The notes under the pieces are model-generated. The model made no database searches. It saw nothing but the letters and a program-made list of their open reading frames with translations, and was not told the origin of the DNA. The position numbers and the translations under genes are program-made. DNA of 64,000 bases from JAEUMG01 sp046349315 (lineage in GTDB: Bacteria; Pseudomonadota; Alphaproteobacteria; Rhizobiales; Aestuariivirgaceae), in contig JAXMCQ010000012.1 of NCBI GenBank assembly GCA_046349315.1, positions 98,856 to 162,855 of the forward strand, read 5' to 3'. Below are positions 17,920 through 25,351 of the stretch, piece by piece. Positions within the stretch are counted from its first letter, which is position 1; the number at the start of each line of letters is the position of its first letter.

Positions 17920-18357
17920 TCACTCGGCGAGCATATTCGACGCCGCCTGAAACCTGCTCAGCATCTCCGCCTCTCGCGGTTCATCTGCAATATGCAGGAT
18001 GTAGGTTCGATCAAATTCCACTGCCTCATTGAACGCACAGTGCTGGCAAAACCAGAATACCTCGTCGAGCGGCACGCCGTCATGCCAAGTCGTCATCACG
18101 AAAGCTTCGTCGGGAATGTCTCCATAGTCGAACTTCTCCAGAACGGCCCAATCGACGCTGTCATCCCATTTGCTGCAATCTTGGCCCCAAGCCATCATGT
18201 ACAGGCAGCCGTTCTCGACCAGCCAATCGCTGACTTGCGCCCGCCATTCGGGCGTTACTTCGCTCTCGATCACCACCACCGTCTTGAACGGTGATCTCTC
18301 TCCAAGGCTTGGAGGCGTGTCGCCGGGCCTCAGATGCAGATAGATGGGCGCGCTCAT
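17920..18357 (-). CDS. Hypothetical protein, tryptophan- and cysteine-containing
   Basis: A 145-residue soluble protein (from the ATG at 18357; the frame is open to 18411 with alternative starts). It contains WGQDCSKWDDSVDW and an FWFCQHCAFNEAVEF segment with a CxxC pair. I do not recognise the family with confidence (it may be the uncharacterised DUF7684 group). It lies next to the AT-rich unknown gene and a DUF1801 gene in an accessory patch; nothing in context gives a role. Confidence 0.6.
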   Translation of the reverse strand: MSAPIYLHLRPGDTPPSLGERSPFKTVVVIESEVTPEWRAQVSDWLVENGCLYMMAWGQDCSKWDDSVDWAVLEKFDYGDIPDEAFVMTTWHDGVPLDEVFWFCQHCAFNEAVEFDRTYILHIADEPREAEMLSRFQAASNMLAE

Positions 18358-18422
18358 TGATGGAGTATCGCGCATGCGTCGCTCACTCGCGAGTCGATAC
18401 TTCCGCGACACGTGCTACACGC

Positions 18423-18863
18423 TCACATCCTCTCCCCCGGCAGTTTGCATGCCTGTTGCACCCAGGCGATGAATTGTGGCTCGTCGATCGCGTCATCCTC
18501 GTAGATGTCGAGGTAGCGCACGTGTTTCTGCTTCGACGGGCCGGGCGGCGGCGGTTCCAGTGACGCGCCGCGAAAGAAGGCCACTTTCACGTAACGCGCG
18601 AAGCAGTGATAGCTCATGAACCAGCCGTCGCCGGCCATGCCGTAAAGCGGCGTGTTCCACTTCACCGCCTTGGTGGCGCTGGGAACCGCCTTCATGATGA
18701 GCGCGTGGAGCCTACGGCCGATATCGCCCTTCCAGCCGGGCATCGCCGCGATGTATTCCTGAACCTTGGCGTCGCCCTCGCCCTTGGCGATTTGCGGATT
18801 GCCGCCCGAGAGGAGGCGCGGTTCGCCCTCCGGCGCCGGTGCAGGTTTAGGTTGCTTCGGCAT
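18423..18863 (-). CDS. DUF1801 domain protein
   Basis: A 146-residue DUF1801 protein, recognised by VQEYIAAMPGWKGDIGRRLH, then VKWNTPLYGM and a GWFMSYHCFARYVKVAFFRGASL strand pair. A proline-rich 20-residue leader precedes the domain. It is clearly diverged from the DUF1801 protein at 15327-15725 (different C-terminus, no lysine tail). A 14-bp palindrome lies about 70 bases upstream of its start. Confidence 0.78.
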   Translation of the reverse strand: MPKQPKPAPAPEGEPRLLSGGNPQIAKGEGDAKVQEYIAAMPGWKGDIGRRLHALIMKAVPSATKAVKWNTPLYGMAGDGWFMSYHCFARYVKVAFFRGASLEPPPPGPSKQKHVRYLDIYEDDAIDEPQFIAWVQQACKLPGERM

Positions 18864-18935
18864 GGCGCCACCACATTCCCGTCAATCGTCACACATAAGG
18901 ACATGCTTATTCGCTCATCTGGCATAATGACGAAA

Positions 18936-18949
18936 TGAACGTCCGTTCA
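18936..18949. promoter_or_regulatory. Palindromic operator-like site TGAACG-N2-CGTTCA (copy A)
   Basis: A perfect 14-bp dyad, TGAACGTCCGTTCA, in the 215-base gap between the DUF1801 gene (minus, start at 18863) and the end of ppk2. Its shape is that of a TetR-family operator. The same dyad with a GG centre occurs at 22414-22427. No TetR gene lies in the window. Confidence 0.45.
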
Positions 18950-19078
18950 ACAGATTCCGCGCGCGCAGTTTCGAACCAAATCGTGTCGCTAAGAACACCG
19001 TTTTTCGATGCAAAAAGGGGGTTCGGAAGGGGTCAAAAGTTCGATTTTGGGCGGCGCGCGGACGCGCCATCGGGGCGG

Positions 19079-19897
19079 TCAGGCGATCTTGATCTTGTTC
19101 GGGTCGAAGCCCTTGGGCTTGGGGTATTGCGGGTTCATCTCCTCGAGCGTCGAGCGCACGATGCGGGCGATCAGATGATTGCGCGGCCAGTTGGCGTCGG
19201 CGGGGATGACATACCAGGGCGCGTAAGCGGTCGAGCAGCGCTCCAGCATGGTCTGGTAGGCGGCCTGAAACTCCTTCCATAATTTGCGGTCGTCGAGGTC
19301 GGAAGGATTGAATTTCCAGTATTTTTCGGGATCGTCGAGGCGTTCCTGGAGGCGCTTTGCCTGCTCCTCCTTCGAGACATGCAGCATGATCTTGACGATG
19401 CGCGTGCCGTTGTCGGTCAGCATTTTTTCGAACTTGTTGATCTCGTCATAGCGGCGCTCGATCGCCTCGGCGGGAGCGTAATTTTTCACTTTGACAACAA
19501 GCACATCCTCGTAATGCGAGCGGTTGAAAATGCCGATGAAACCGCGCTCCGGACAAGCCTTGTGAACGCGCCAGAGATAGTCATGGGCAAGCTCTTCCGC
19601 TGACGGCGCCTTGAAGGGCGTCACCGAAACGCCGATCGGCCCGCAATGATTGAAGACGGCGCGCACCGTTCCGTCCTTGCCGGAGCAGTCCATGCCTTGC
19701 AGCACGACCAGCAAGGCGCGGGTCCCTTCCGCATAGAGCCGGTCCTGCAAGTCATTGATCGCCTTGGCATCTTCGGCGGTCAGGCGCTTCAGTTCGGCCT
19801 TGTCGGGATGGCCGTTTTTTTCTTCCGTGGGGAATTTCGCAAGGTCGATCTTATTGCCGTCGGCAACGCGGTAGCGGGTGAAATTGGGCTCGGCCAT
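19079..19897 (-). CDS. ppk2: Polyphosphate kinase 2 family protein
   Basis: A 272-residue single-domain PPK2. The Walker A is GMDCSGKDGT at residues 68-77 and the second signature is GIFNRSHYEDVLVVKV, with the lid-region YWKFNPSDLDDRKLW further on. These enzymes phosphorylate AMP, ADP or GDP with polyphosphate (or the reverse); the subclass cannot be fixed by eye. The ATG at 19897 follows AGGAGA and gives the standard length; an upstream ATG at 19957 would add 20 unlikely residues. Divergent from the LOG-family gene. Confidence 0.92.
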   Translation of the reverse strand: MAEPNFTRYRVADGNKIDLAKFPTEEKNGHPDKAELKRLTAEDAKAINDLQDRLYAEGTRALLVVLQGMDCSGKDGTVRAVFNHCGPIGVSVTPFKAPSAEELAHDYLWRVHKACPERGFIGIFNRSHYEDVLVVKVKNYAPAEAIERRYDEINKFEKMLTDNGTRIVKIMLHVSKEEQAKRLQERLDDPEKYWKFNPSDLDDRKLWKEFQAAYQTMLERCSTAYAPWYVIPADANWPRNHLIARIVRSTLEEMNPQYPKPKGFDPNKIKIA

Positions 19898-19980
19898 GGG
19901 CTTTCTCCTCGCGCAGCCAAACCCCTTGATTGCGGGATTGGGGGCTCCTATGCCCAATAGCTTAGGAAAGTGCGTGGTTC

Positions 19981-20724
19981 ATGAAAAGCAACAAGGCGCA
20001 ATTGGCGGCGCCCGCCTATCGATTGCCCGTGCTCGACCAGGACTTCCTGCTCAGCGATGGCATGCGGGGTGTCCGATTTCAGCTGGAATATCAAAAGGCT
20101 GAGGAATATCTGCGGAAATGGGGGGTGGCCACGACCGTGGTCGTCTTCGGCTCGGCGCGCATCCGGGAAGGCGGACGCAGCGGCTGGTATGAACAGGCCC
20201 GGCAACTGGGTGCGATCATTTCCGAGCGCGGCGGCGCCAAGCTCAATCATATCGGTCCGCGGCAGAATGTGATCTGCACCGGCGGCGGCCCCGGCATCAT
20301 GGAAGCGGCCAATCGCGGCGCCTATGATGTCGATGCGCCCTCAATCGGCTTCAACATCACACTGCCCACCGAGCAGGAGCCAAATCCCTATTCAACACCG
20401 GAACTTACCTTCCGCTTCCACTATTTCGCGATGCGCAAGATGCATTTTGCGATGCGCGCCGCAGCCTTGGTCGTGTTTCCCGGGGGCTTCGGCACCTTCG
20501 ATGAATTGTTCGAGATCCTCACCCTTCGCCAGACCGGCAAGATGGATGAGTCCCTGCCCATCATCCTGTTCGACAAGGCTTTTTGGCAAAGTGCCGTCAA
20601 TCTCGATCATTTGGCCGAAGCCGGCATGATCCACCCCGACGATCTCAAACTCTTCGGCTTTGCCGATAACGCCGAGATGTGCTGGGAGATGCTGCTGGAG
20701 CGCGGCATGCGCATCCCCTCTTGA
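19981..20724 (+). CDS. LOG family protein (TIGR00730-type Rossmann fold)
   Basis: A 247-residue protein with the LOG signatures GGGPGIMEAANRGA (residues 101-114) and PGGFGT (residues 167-172). LOG enzymes cleave cytokinin riboside monophosphates or other nucleotide 5'-monophosphates. This longer, N-terminally extended bacterial branch is not proven to make cytokinin, so the safe call is nucleotide 5'-monophosphate nucleosidase-like. It starts 83 bases from the divergent ppk2 and lies 13 bases upstream of the metallo-beta-lactamase gene, probably one transcript. Confidence 0.85.
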   Translation: MKSNKAQLAAPAYRLPVLDQDFLLSDGMRGVRFQLEYQKAEEYLRKWGVATTVVVFGSARIREGGRSGWYEQARQLGAIISERGGAKLNHIGPRQNVICTGGGPGIMEAANRGAYDVDAPSIGFNITLPTEQEPNPYSTPELTFRFHYFAMRKMHFAMRAAALVVFPGGFGTFDELFEILTLRQTGKMDESLPIILFDKAFWQSAVNLDHLAEAGMIHPDDLKLFGFADNAEMCWEMLLERGMRIPS

Positions 20725-20737
20725 TGAAGGCTTTGAA

Positions 20738-22339
20738 ATGACAGCCAAATTGCACTTCCACGGGGCGACCCGCACGGTCACCGGCTCGTGCTACCTGATC
20801 GAAACCGAGCGCGCCAAACTGCTCGTCGATTGCGGGATGTTCCAGGGCTCGAAGACCGAAAAAGAGCTCAATTACCGCGCCTTTCCGTTCCGCCCCGCCG
20901 ATGTCGACGCGATGCTTTTGACGCATGCGCATATCGATCATTCGGGCGTTATTCCGAAGCTCACAAAGGGCGGTTTTACGGGCAAAATCCACGCCACTGC
21001 GGCGACCGTCGATCTCTGCCGCATCATGCTTCCCGATTCCGGTTTCATCCAGGAAACCGAGGTCAGGCTCCTCAACGAGCGCAACCGCAAGCGCGGGCGC
21101 CCCGAAGTCGAGCCCATCTATACCGCCCAGGATGCACAAGCCTGCCTCGCGCAATTCATTGGAATCCCTTACAAAACCTGGATCAACCCGGTGCCCGGTA
21201 TCCGCGCGCGCTATTGGAATGCGGGCCATCTCCTGGGCTCGGCTTCGATCGAGGTCGAGATCGAGCAGGCGGGCGGCAAGCCCATTCATGTGCTGTTTTC
21301 CGGCGATATCGGGCCTGAATTCAAGATGCTGCAGCCCGACCCGGAAGCCCCCAGTGGCTTCGATCATGTGATCTGCGAATCGACCTATGGCGGCACCGAT
21401 CGGCTTGAGCGCGACGAGGGAAAGCGGCGCGAGATTTTAGCCAAGGAAATCAATGCGGCAGCGGCGCGGCGCGGGCCTTTGCTGATCCCCTCCTTCGCGG
21501 TCGAGCGCACCCAGGAAGTCGTCACCGACATCGTTTCGCTGATGCGTGCCGGCACCGTCCCGCAGGCAACGATTTTCATCGACTCGCCATTGGCCAACAA
21601 GGCGACTGAGATTTTTGCGCGCTATGCCAAGTCCCTGGAACATGGCGAGGAAGTGCTCGAAGCCTTCCAGTCGCCCTTGCTCCACGCAACCGAAAGCGTC
21701 GAAGACAGCAAGGCGATCGCGCGGTTTTCGGGCTTTCACATCATCGTCGCGGCGAGCGGCATGTGCGAGGCGGGCCGCATCCGTCATCATCTCAAAAACA
21801 ATCTCTGGAAGCCGCAGGCGACGGTCCTGCTCGTCGGATTCCAGGCCGAGGGCTCGCTCGGGCGATTGCTACTCGATGGCGAAAAAACCGTGAAAATTCA
21901 TGGCGATGAGATCGAGGTGAAAGCCGCGATCCGGCGCATGGATGATTATTCGGGCCATGCCGATGCGCCGGAACTCGTCGCCTGGATCAAGGCGCGTCTG
22001 CCGATCGCCAAGGCCTTGTTCCTCACCCATGGCGAAGAACATGCGCAGATCGCGCTGGAGCAAACGCTTAACTCACAGCGGGTCACCGGCGATTGCATCC
22101 TCCGGCCACGGCTTGACGATACTTATGATCTGGCGAGCGAAAAATGCACGCTCATGCCTGCCGTCACGCCGCCGCGCTTGCCGCCTGAATCATTGGCACA
22201 CCTCGATTGGCATAATGACCTTGCCAAGCTTGCTCTCGACATCAATGACGCGGTGGCCGGTGCCGCCGATGAACGCGCCCGCCAGGTGGTGCTGCGGCGT
22301 CTGCGGCACGCGCTCGAAAACGATCAGAATCACCGCTGA
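20738..22339 (+). CDS. Beta-CASP metallo-beta-lactamase family RNA-processing-like protein
   Basis: A 533-residue protein with an MBL domain (THAHIDHSG, metal ligands H63, H65, D67, H68), a beta-CASP insertion and a C-terminal RMMBL domain (IRRMDDYSGHADAPEL, then FLTHGEEHA). This is the YSH1/CPSF-73-like bacterial branch, presumed to be an exo- or endoribonuclease. The ATG at 20738 follows GAAGG and aligns with the conserved start LHFHGATRTVTGSCY; the frame is open further upstream inside the LOG gene. Likely co-transcribed with the LOG-family gene. Confidence 0.88.
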   Translation: MTAKLHFHGATRTVTGSCYLIETERAKLLVDCGMFQGSKTEKELNYRAFPFRPADVDAMLLTHAHIDHSGVIPKLTKGGFTGKIHATAATVDLCRIMLPDSGFIQETEVRLLNERNRKRGRPEVEPIYTAQDAQACLAQFIGIPYKTWINPVPGIRARYWNAGHLLGSASIEVEIEQAGGKPIHVLFSGDIGPEFKMLQPDPEAPSGFDHVICESTYGGTDRLERDEGKRREILAKEINAAAARRGPLLIPSFAVERTQEVVTDIVSLMRAGTVPQATIFIDSPLANKATEIFARYAKSLEHGEEVLEAFQSPLLHATESVEDSKAIARFSGFHIIVAASGMCEAGRIRHHLKNNLWKPQATVLLVGFQAEGSLGRLLLDGEKTVKIHGDEIEVKAAIRRMDDYSGHADAPELVAWIKARLPIAKALFLTHGEEHAQIALEQTLNSQRVTGDCILRPRLDDTYDLASEKCTLMPAVTPPRLPPESLAHLDWHNDLAKLALDINDAVAGAADERARQVVLRRLRHALENDQNHR

Positions 22340-22413
22340 ATCGCATCAAAAGACCCGCCTTTTTGCGATTCTTAGCGACCATGAACCGACGATTTTGCTG
22401 CGCGCGATTTCAG

Positions 22414-22427
22414 TGAACGGGCGTTCA
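22414..22427. promoter_or_regulatory. Palindromic operator-like site TGAACG-N2-CGTTCA (copy B)
   Basis: TGAACGGGCGTTCA matches copy A at 18936-18949 except for the central two bases. It lies 75 bases after the MBL gene stop and overlaps the edge of a 30-bp palindrome by two bases. No promoter-proximal gene start is near it, which is odd for an operator. Confidence 0.4.
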
Positions 22428-22455
22428 TTCTGTCGTTCTGCAGAACGACAGAATG
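22426..22455. repeat. 30-bp perfect palindrome
   Basis: Bases 22426-22440 (CATTCTGTCGTTCTG) are exactly complementary to 22441-22455. The symmetry centre is CTGCAG with no spacer. It sits between the convergent MBL gene and anti-sigma gene. As RNA it could fold into a hairpin with a 13-bp stem and a four-base loop; with no T-run it is at best a factor-assisted bidirectional terminator. As DNA it could bind a dimeric regulator. Confidence 0.65.
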
Positions 22456-22484
22456 TTGCTATGCGAGGTTGAGGGACCCGATTA

Positions 22485-23123
22485 CTACCACCTAAGCCAG
22501 CGCCGGCCGATCAAGAAGCCGATCAGCGTCACCAGACCGATCGCCAGCGTGTACCAGGCGGCGAGGAAGAGCGGGCTGTCATCGGGGCAGTGAAGCACAT
22601 AGACGGACGCGGCAATGCCGCCAGCGGCGAGACCGGCAATCGCGCCGGCGAGCCCGGCGTCGCGCGGCGCCGCCTGCTTCAAGGCGAAAAACAGTCCAGC
22701 AAAGGGCGCTATGGCAAAGAGCGGAATGAGCGCCAGACAGGCGAGCCAGTGTATCCCGAAAAGCCGGGCCTGCCACTGCAAGGAGGGCGTTACGATGAGT
22801 TCGACGAGAACCGCAATGGCGAGAAAGACAGGACCAAGTCCAAGCGCCCATTTCAAGCGTCCCGGATTCGCGTCCGGACGCGAAAGACGGACGATCAGCG
22901 CGATCGCGCTTGCAGCGAGCATGAGGACGGTCGCGCATTTCGCCAGATATCGGAGGCTCAAGGGGGCCGTTGCAATATCCGGGCGGGGTCCCAAAGAGAT
23001 TATGAGAAGCACGGCCGATAGGCCGGCACCGAGCCCCACCGCGATCGCAATCGCAACGCCGGGTCGCAGCGAGATCGGCGCGCGATCGGCGACGAGGACG
23101 TTGATCAAGTCGCGCGTCTTCAC
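22485..23123 (-). CDS. nrsF: NrsF-type anti-sigma factor (DUF1109)
   Basis: A 212-residue membrane protein with six hydrophobic segments (starting at about residues 23, 54, 92, 124, 153 and 185) and a short cytosolic N-terminus MKTRDLINVLVADRAP. This matches the DUF1109/NrsF family, which holds SigF-type ECF sigma factors at the inner membrane until metal or redox stress. Family members rely on cysteines; here C63, C129 and C174 are candidates. Its start overlaps the sigma gene by four bases (ATGA), so the two proteins are translationally coupled. Confidence 0.9.
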   Translation of the reverse strand: MKTRDLINVLVADRAPISLRPGVAIAIAVGLGAGLSAVLLIISLGPRPDIATAPLSLRYLAKCATVLMLAASAIALIVRLSRPDANPGRLKWALGLGPVFLAIAVLVELIVTPSLQWQARLFGIHWLACLALIPLFAIAPFAGLFFALKQAAPRDAGLAGAIAGLAAGGIAASVYVLHCPDDSPLFLAAWYTLAIGLVTLIGFLIGRRWLRW

Positions 23124-23671
23124 CGTGCGTCCTTCCGATAGATCGCGGCAAGGGTGGTCAGCGCGCGGTGAAGGGACACACGAATCGTGCCTTCCTTCAT
23201 ATCGAGTCTCTCGGCCGTTTCGCGCACCGTAGCGCCCTCGACGGCCAGCGAACGAACGATATCGCGCTGGCGATCATTCAGTTTCGCCAGCATCCGATCG
23301 AGTTCATGGCGGTCCAGCGGATCGACGCAATGCTCGGTATCAGGCAACTCGGCAACATCGTCCGCCAAATACTCGGCCCGCCGCCCGCGCCTTCGCAGCA
23401 TGTCGATAAATTTGTGTCGCGCAATGGCGACGACCCAAGGGCTAATCGGCCGGCTCGGATCCCAGGTCTGGCGCTTCAAATGTATCGCAAGCAGCGTCTC
23501 CTGAACGATGTCCTCCACATCGCTGTTGCCCGCGCCACAGCGCGCCAGGTTTCTCTGCGCCGATGCACGCAGCGTCGGCGTCACCGCCTCCAAAAAGCGA
23601 CGGTAAGCGACTGCATCACCCGAAATGGCGGCACGCATCATTCCTGCCCAGTCCTCTTCGGTCGATTGCAT
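23120..23671 (-). CDS. sigF: ECF sigma factor, SigF-like (NrsF-partnered)
   Basis: A 183-residue ECF sigma factor. Region 2 contains NSDVEDIVQETLLAIHL and WVVAIARHKFIDMLRRR. Region 4 contains LNDRQRDIVRSLAVEGATV, with the recognition helix following in MKEGTIRVSLHRAL. Pairing with a DUF1109 anti-sigma places it in the SigF group known from Caulobacter, where it responds to heavy-metal stress. A GTAACG-N16-CGAA promoter sits just upstream (23692-23717), predicting autoregulation, and a matching promoter precedes the divergent bufferin genes. Confidence 0.93.
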   Translation of the reverse strand: MQSTEEDWAGMMRAAISGDAVAYRRFLEAVTPTLRASAQRNLARCGAGNSDVEDIVQETLLAIHLKRQTWDPSRPISPWVVAIARHKFIDMLRRRGRRAEYLADDVAELPDTEHCVDPLDRHELDRMLAKLNDRQRDIVRSLAVEGATVRETAERLDMKEGTIRVSLHRALTTLAAIYRKDAR

Positions 23672-23691
23672 CGGGTGGGGCTAACTTCCAG

Positions 23692-23717
23692 TTCGCTGCG
23701 GGCCGTCTATTCGTTAC
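23692..23717 (-). promoter_or_regulatory. SigF-type promoter of the sigma/anti-sigma operon
   Basis: On the minus strand the sequence reads GTAACG, 16 bases, CGAA. The reported Caulobacter SigF consensus is GTAACC-N16-CGAA; only the sixth base differs. The CGAA end is about 21 bases before the sigma start codon, leaving a short leader. This is direct sequence support for autoregulation. Confidence 0.75.
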
Positions 23718-23773
23718 AGAAGAAACGAAATAATCACGTTGCCGTGATAGTTTGAGAAATGAAGCCTCGCCCT

Positions 23774-23799
23774 GTAACACCGCCGGGCCTTTCGGCGAA
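23774..23799 (+). promoter_or_regulatory. SigF-type promoter of the bufferin operon
   Basis: GTAACA, then exactly 16 bases, then CGAA, 48 bases before the first bufA start codon. It has the same spacing and the same GTAAC and CGAA cores as the divergent sigma promoter, and both differ from the Caulobacter SigF consensus only at the last base of the -35. Expression of the bufferin genes from the adjacent ECF sigma factor is therefore strongly suggested. Confidence 0.78.
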
Positions 23800-23846
23800 G
23801 ACCGTCCTGTGAGCCATCCGGCTCATGTCACACAGGAGACGCTCGA

Positions 23847-24116
23847 ATGAAACGCCGCACCTTGAATCTCGCTATCGCAGGATCATTGGCCTCCGCGCTC
23901 GCCATGCTGGCCGTGCCAGCCTCGGCACAAGACACTGAGAAATGCTATGGCGTGGCGATGAAGGGCCAAAACGACTGCAAGGCCGGGATGCATGACTGTA
24001 AAGGAATGTCCACCACCGATTATGACGGCGAGTCGTTCAAGCTGGTGCCCGCCGGCACTTGCACAACGATGCAGACCCCCAATGGCATGGGCATGCTCGA
24101 GCCGAAGAAGTCCTAA
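23847..24116 (+). CDS. bufA: Bufferin precursor peptide, DUF2282 family (first copy)
   Basis: An 89-residue secreted peptide precursor. A Sec signal (MKRRTLNLAIAG start, cleavage-like ASA-QD near residue 28) precedes the bufferin core EKCYGVAMKGQNDC. The core has four cysteines; in bufferins these are partly converted by the BufB/BufC pair to thiooxazoles and the product binds copper. This copy has six residues between the second and third cysteines (KAGMHD) and extra methionine and histidine (AGMHDCKGMS, PNGMGM), unlike its neighbour. A strong leader (CACAGGAGACGCTCGA) precedes the ATG. Confidence 0.88.
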   Translation: MKRRTLNLAIAGSLASALAMLAVPASAQDTEKCYGVAMKGQNDCKAGMHDCKGMSTTDYDGESFKLVPAGTCTTMQTPNGMGMLEPKKS

Positions 24117-24143
24117 GTCTCCTTCGTCCAGAAGAAGAGTTCG

Positions 24144-24431
24144 ATGATGGCGGGGAAATTGACCGCCGCAGCACTTGCTGCCTCGGTTCTTGCGGCCCTC
24201 AATGTCGCGGGGGCTGCCACCATGTTGGCCGATGACAGCATGGAAAAGTGTTACGGCGTTGCCTTGAAGGGGCAGAACGACTGTGCTGCGGGTCCTGGCA
24301 CGACCTGCGCCGGCACATCCAAGGTCGACTATCAGGGCAATTCATGGAAGCTGGTTCCCAAGGGCACCTGCACGAGCATGAGCACGCCATTCGGACCAGG
24401 ATCGCTCGAAGCCATCGAACGACCCGGTTAA
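24144..24431 (+). CDS. bufA: Bufferin precursor peptide, DUF2282 family (second copy)
   Basis: A 95-residue paralogue of the preceding gene, 27 bases downstream. It has a signal peptide (residues 1-25 or so) and a core closer to the DUF2282 consensus: EKCYGVALKGQNDC, then AAGPGTTC with seven residues between the second and third cysteines, then SKVDYQGNSWKLVPKGTC. Four cysteines are conserved. ATG codons at 24144 and 24147 are both possible. A 12-bp stem-loop follows the stop by five bases, then bufB. Confidence 0.9.
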   Translation: MMAGKLTAAALAASVLAALNVAGAATMLADDSMEKCYGVALKGQNDCAAGPGTTCAGTSKVDYQGNSWKLVPKGTCTSMSTPFGPGSLEAIERPG

Positions 24432-24436
24432 TACAA

Positions 24437-24465
24437 GCGCGGTGAAGCTTCCGGCTTCACCGCGC
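24437..24465 (+). promoter_or_regulatory. Stable stem-loop between bufA and bufB
   Basis: GCGCGGTGAAGC, loop TTCCG, GCTTCACCGCGC: a perfect 12-bp stem with a five-base loop, starting five bases after the second bufA stop and ending 22 bases before bufB. No T-run follows, so full termination is unlikely. It may protect the short bufA mRNA or attenuate readthrough so that precursor is made in excess over enzyme. Confidence 0.65.
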
Positions 24466-24487
24466 GATACATCGAGGGAGGCATGCC

Positions 24488-25342
24488 ATGCGGAATTCAA
24501 AGCTGCCGCCAAGCAGTGGCGTCGGATTCAAGCCGGAGCATTTCAAGGCGATCGGCGAAGCAGTGCAGCCGGTTGGTTTTTTCGAAGTGCATGCGGAGAA
24601 CTACATGGGTGCCGGCGGCATGCCGCATGCCCAGCTTGCCAAATTGCGCGAGACTTATGCGCTGTCGATACACGGTGTCGGCCTTTCGATCGGTTCCATG
24701 CAGCCACTCGACCGGGATCATCTGTTGCGCCTCAAGGCTCTGTGCGAACGCCACCCGCCGCAGAGCTTCTCCGAACATCTCGCCTGGTCAAGCCACGACA
24801 CGGTGTTTCTCAACGATCTCCTGCCGCTCCCGTATACGGAAGAGACGCTCGCCCGGATCTGCGATCATGTCGACGAGGTTCAGAACACGCTCAAGCAGCA
24901 GATGCTGCTCGAAAACCCTGCGACTTATCTGTTGTTCGCGGAGAGCACCATTCCCGAGACCGAATTCCTGCGCCAGATTGCGCGGCGCACGGGGTGCGGA
25001 TTGCTGCTCGACGTCAATAATGTCTTTGTCGCATCGACCAATCACGGACTCGATCCGCAGGCCTATCTCTCCGACTTTCCATTCGATGATGTGCGAGAAA
25101 TCCATCTTGCCGGACATAGCGCGACGGTCGATGAGACCGGTGCCGCGCTTCTCATCGACACGCATGACAGCCCGGTCGCCGATCCGGTGTGGTCGCTTTA
25201 TGCCGATGTGGTCGAAAGAATCGGTGCCGTCGCCACGCTCATCGAATGGGACGGCGATATACCGGAATGGCCGGTGCTGAGACACGAGGCGGAGCTTGCC
25301 CAGGACATTCTCGATCGCAAGCCTGAACAAAGAGCCGCCTAG
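24488..25342 (+). CDS. bufB: Bufferin-modifying MNIO enzyme (DUF692)
   Basis: A 284-residue multinuclear non-heme iron oxidative enzyme. The family's metal-binding TIM-barrel motifs appear in order: VHAENYMG, SIHGVGLSIGS, FSEHLAW, LLENPATYL, LLLDVNNVFVASTNHG, EIHLAGHS, LIDTHDSPV and LIEWDGDIPEW. It would oxidise cysteines of BufA to thiooxazoles together with BufC. The ATG at 24488 follows GAGGGAGG. It lies third in the bufA-bufA-bufB-bufC-doxX row, the usual order. Confidence 0.93.
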   Translation: MRNSKLPPSSGVGFKPEHFKAIGEAVQPVGFFEVHAENYMGAGGMPHAQLAKLRETYALSIHGVGLSIGSMQPLDRDHLLRLKALCERHPPQSFSEHLAWSSHDTVFLNDLLPLPYTEETLARICDHVDEVQNTLKQQMLLENPATYLLFAESTIPETEFLRQIARRTGCGLLLDVNNVFVASTNHGLDPQAYLSDFPFDDVREIHLAGHSATVDETGAALLIDTHDSPVADPVWSLYADVVERIGAVATLIEWDGDIPEWPVLRHEAELAQDILDRKPEQRAA

Positions 25343-25351
25343 AGCCAAGCC

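Noticed and set aside
22426..22455. 30-bp palindrome as an intrinsic terminator
   Set aside because: No T-run on either strand after the stem and no loop; kept as a palindrome of unknown role.
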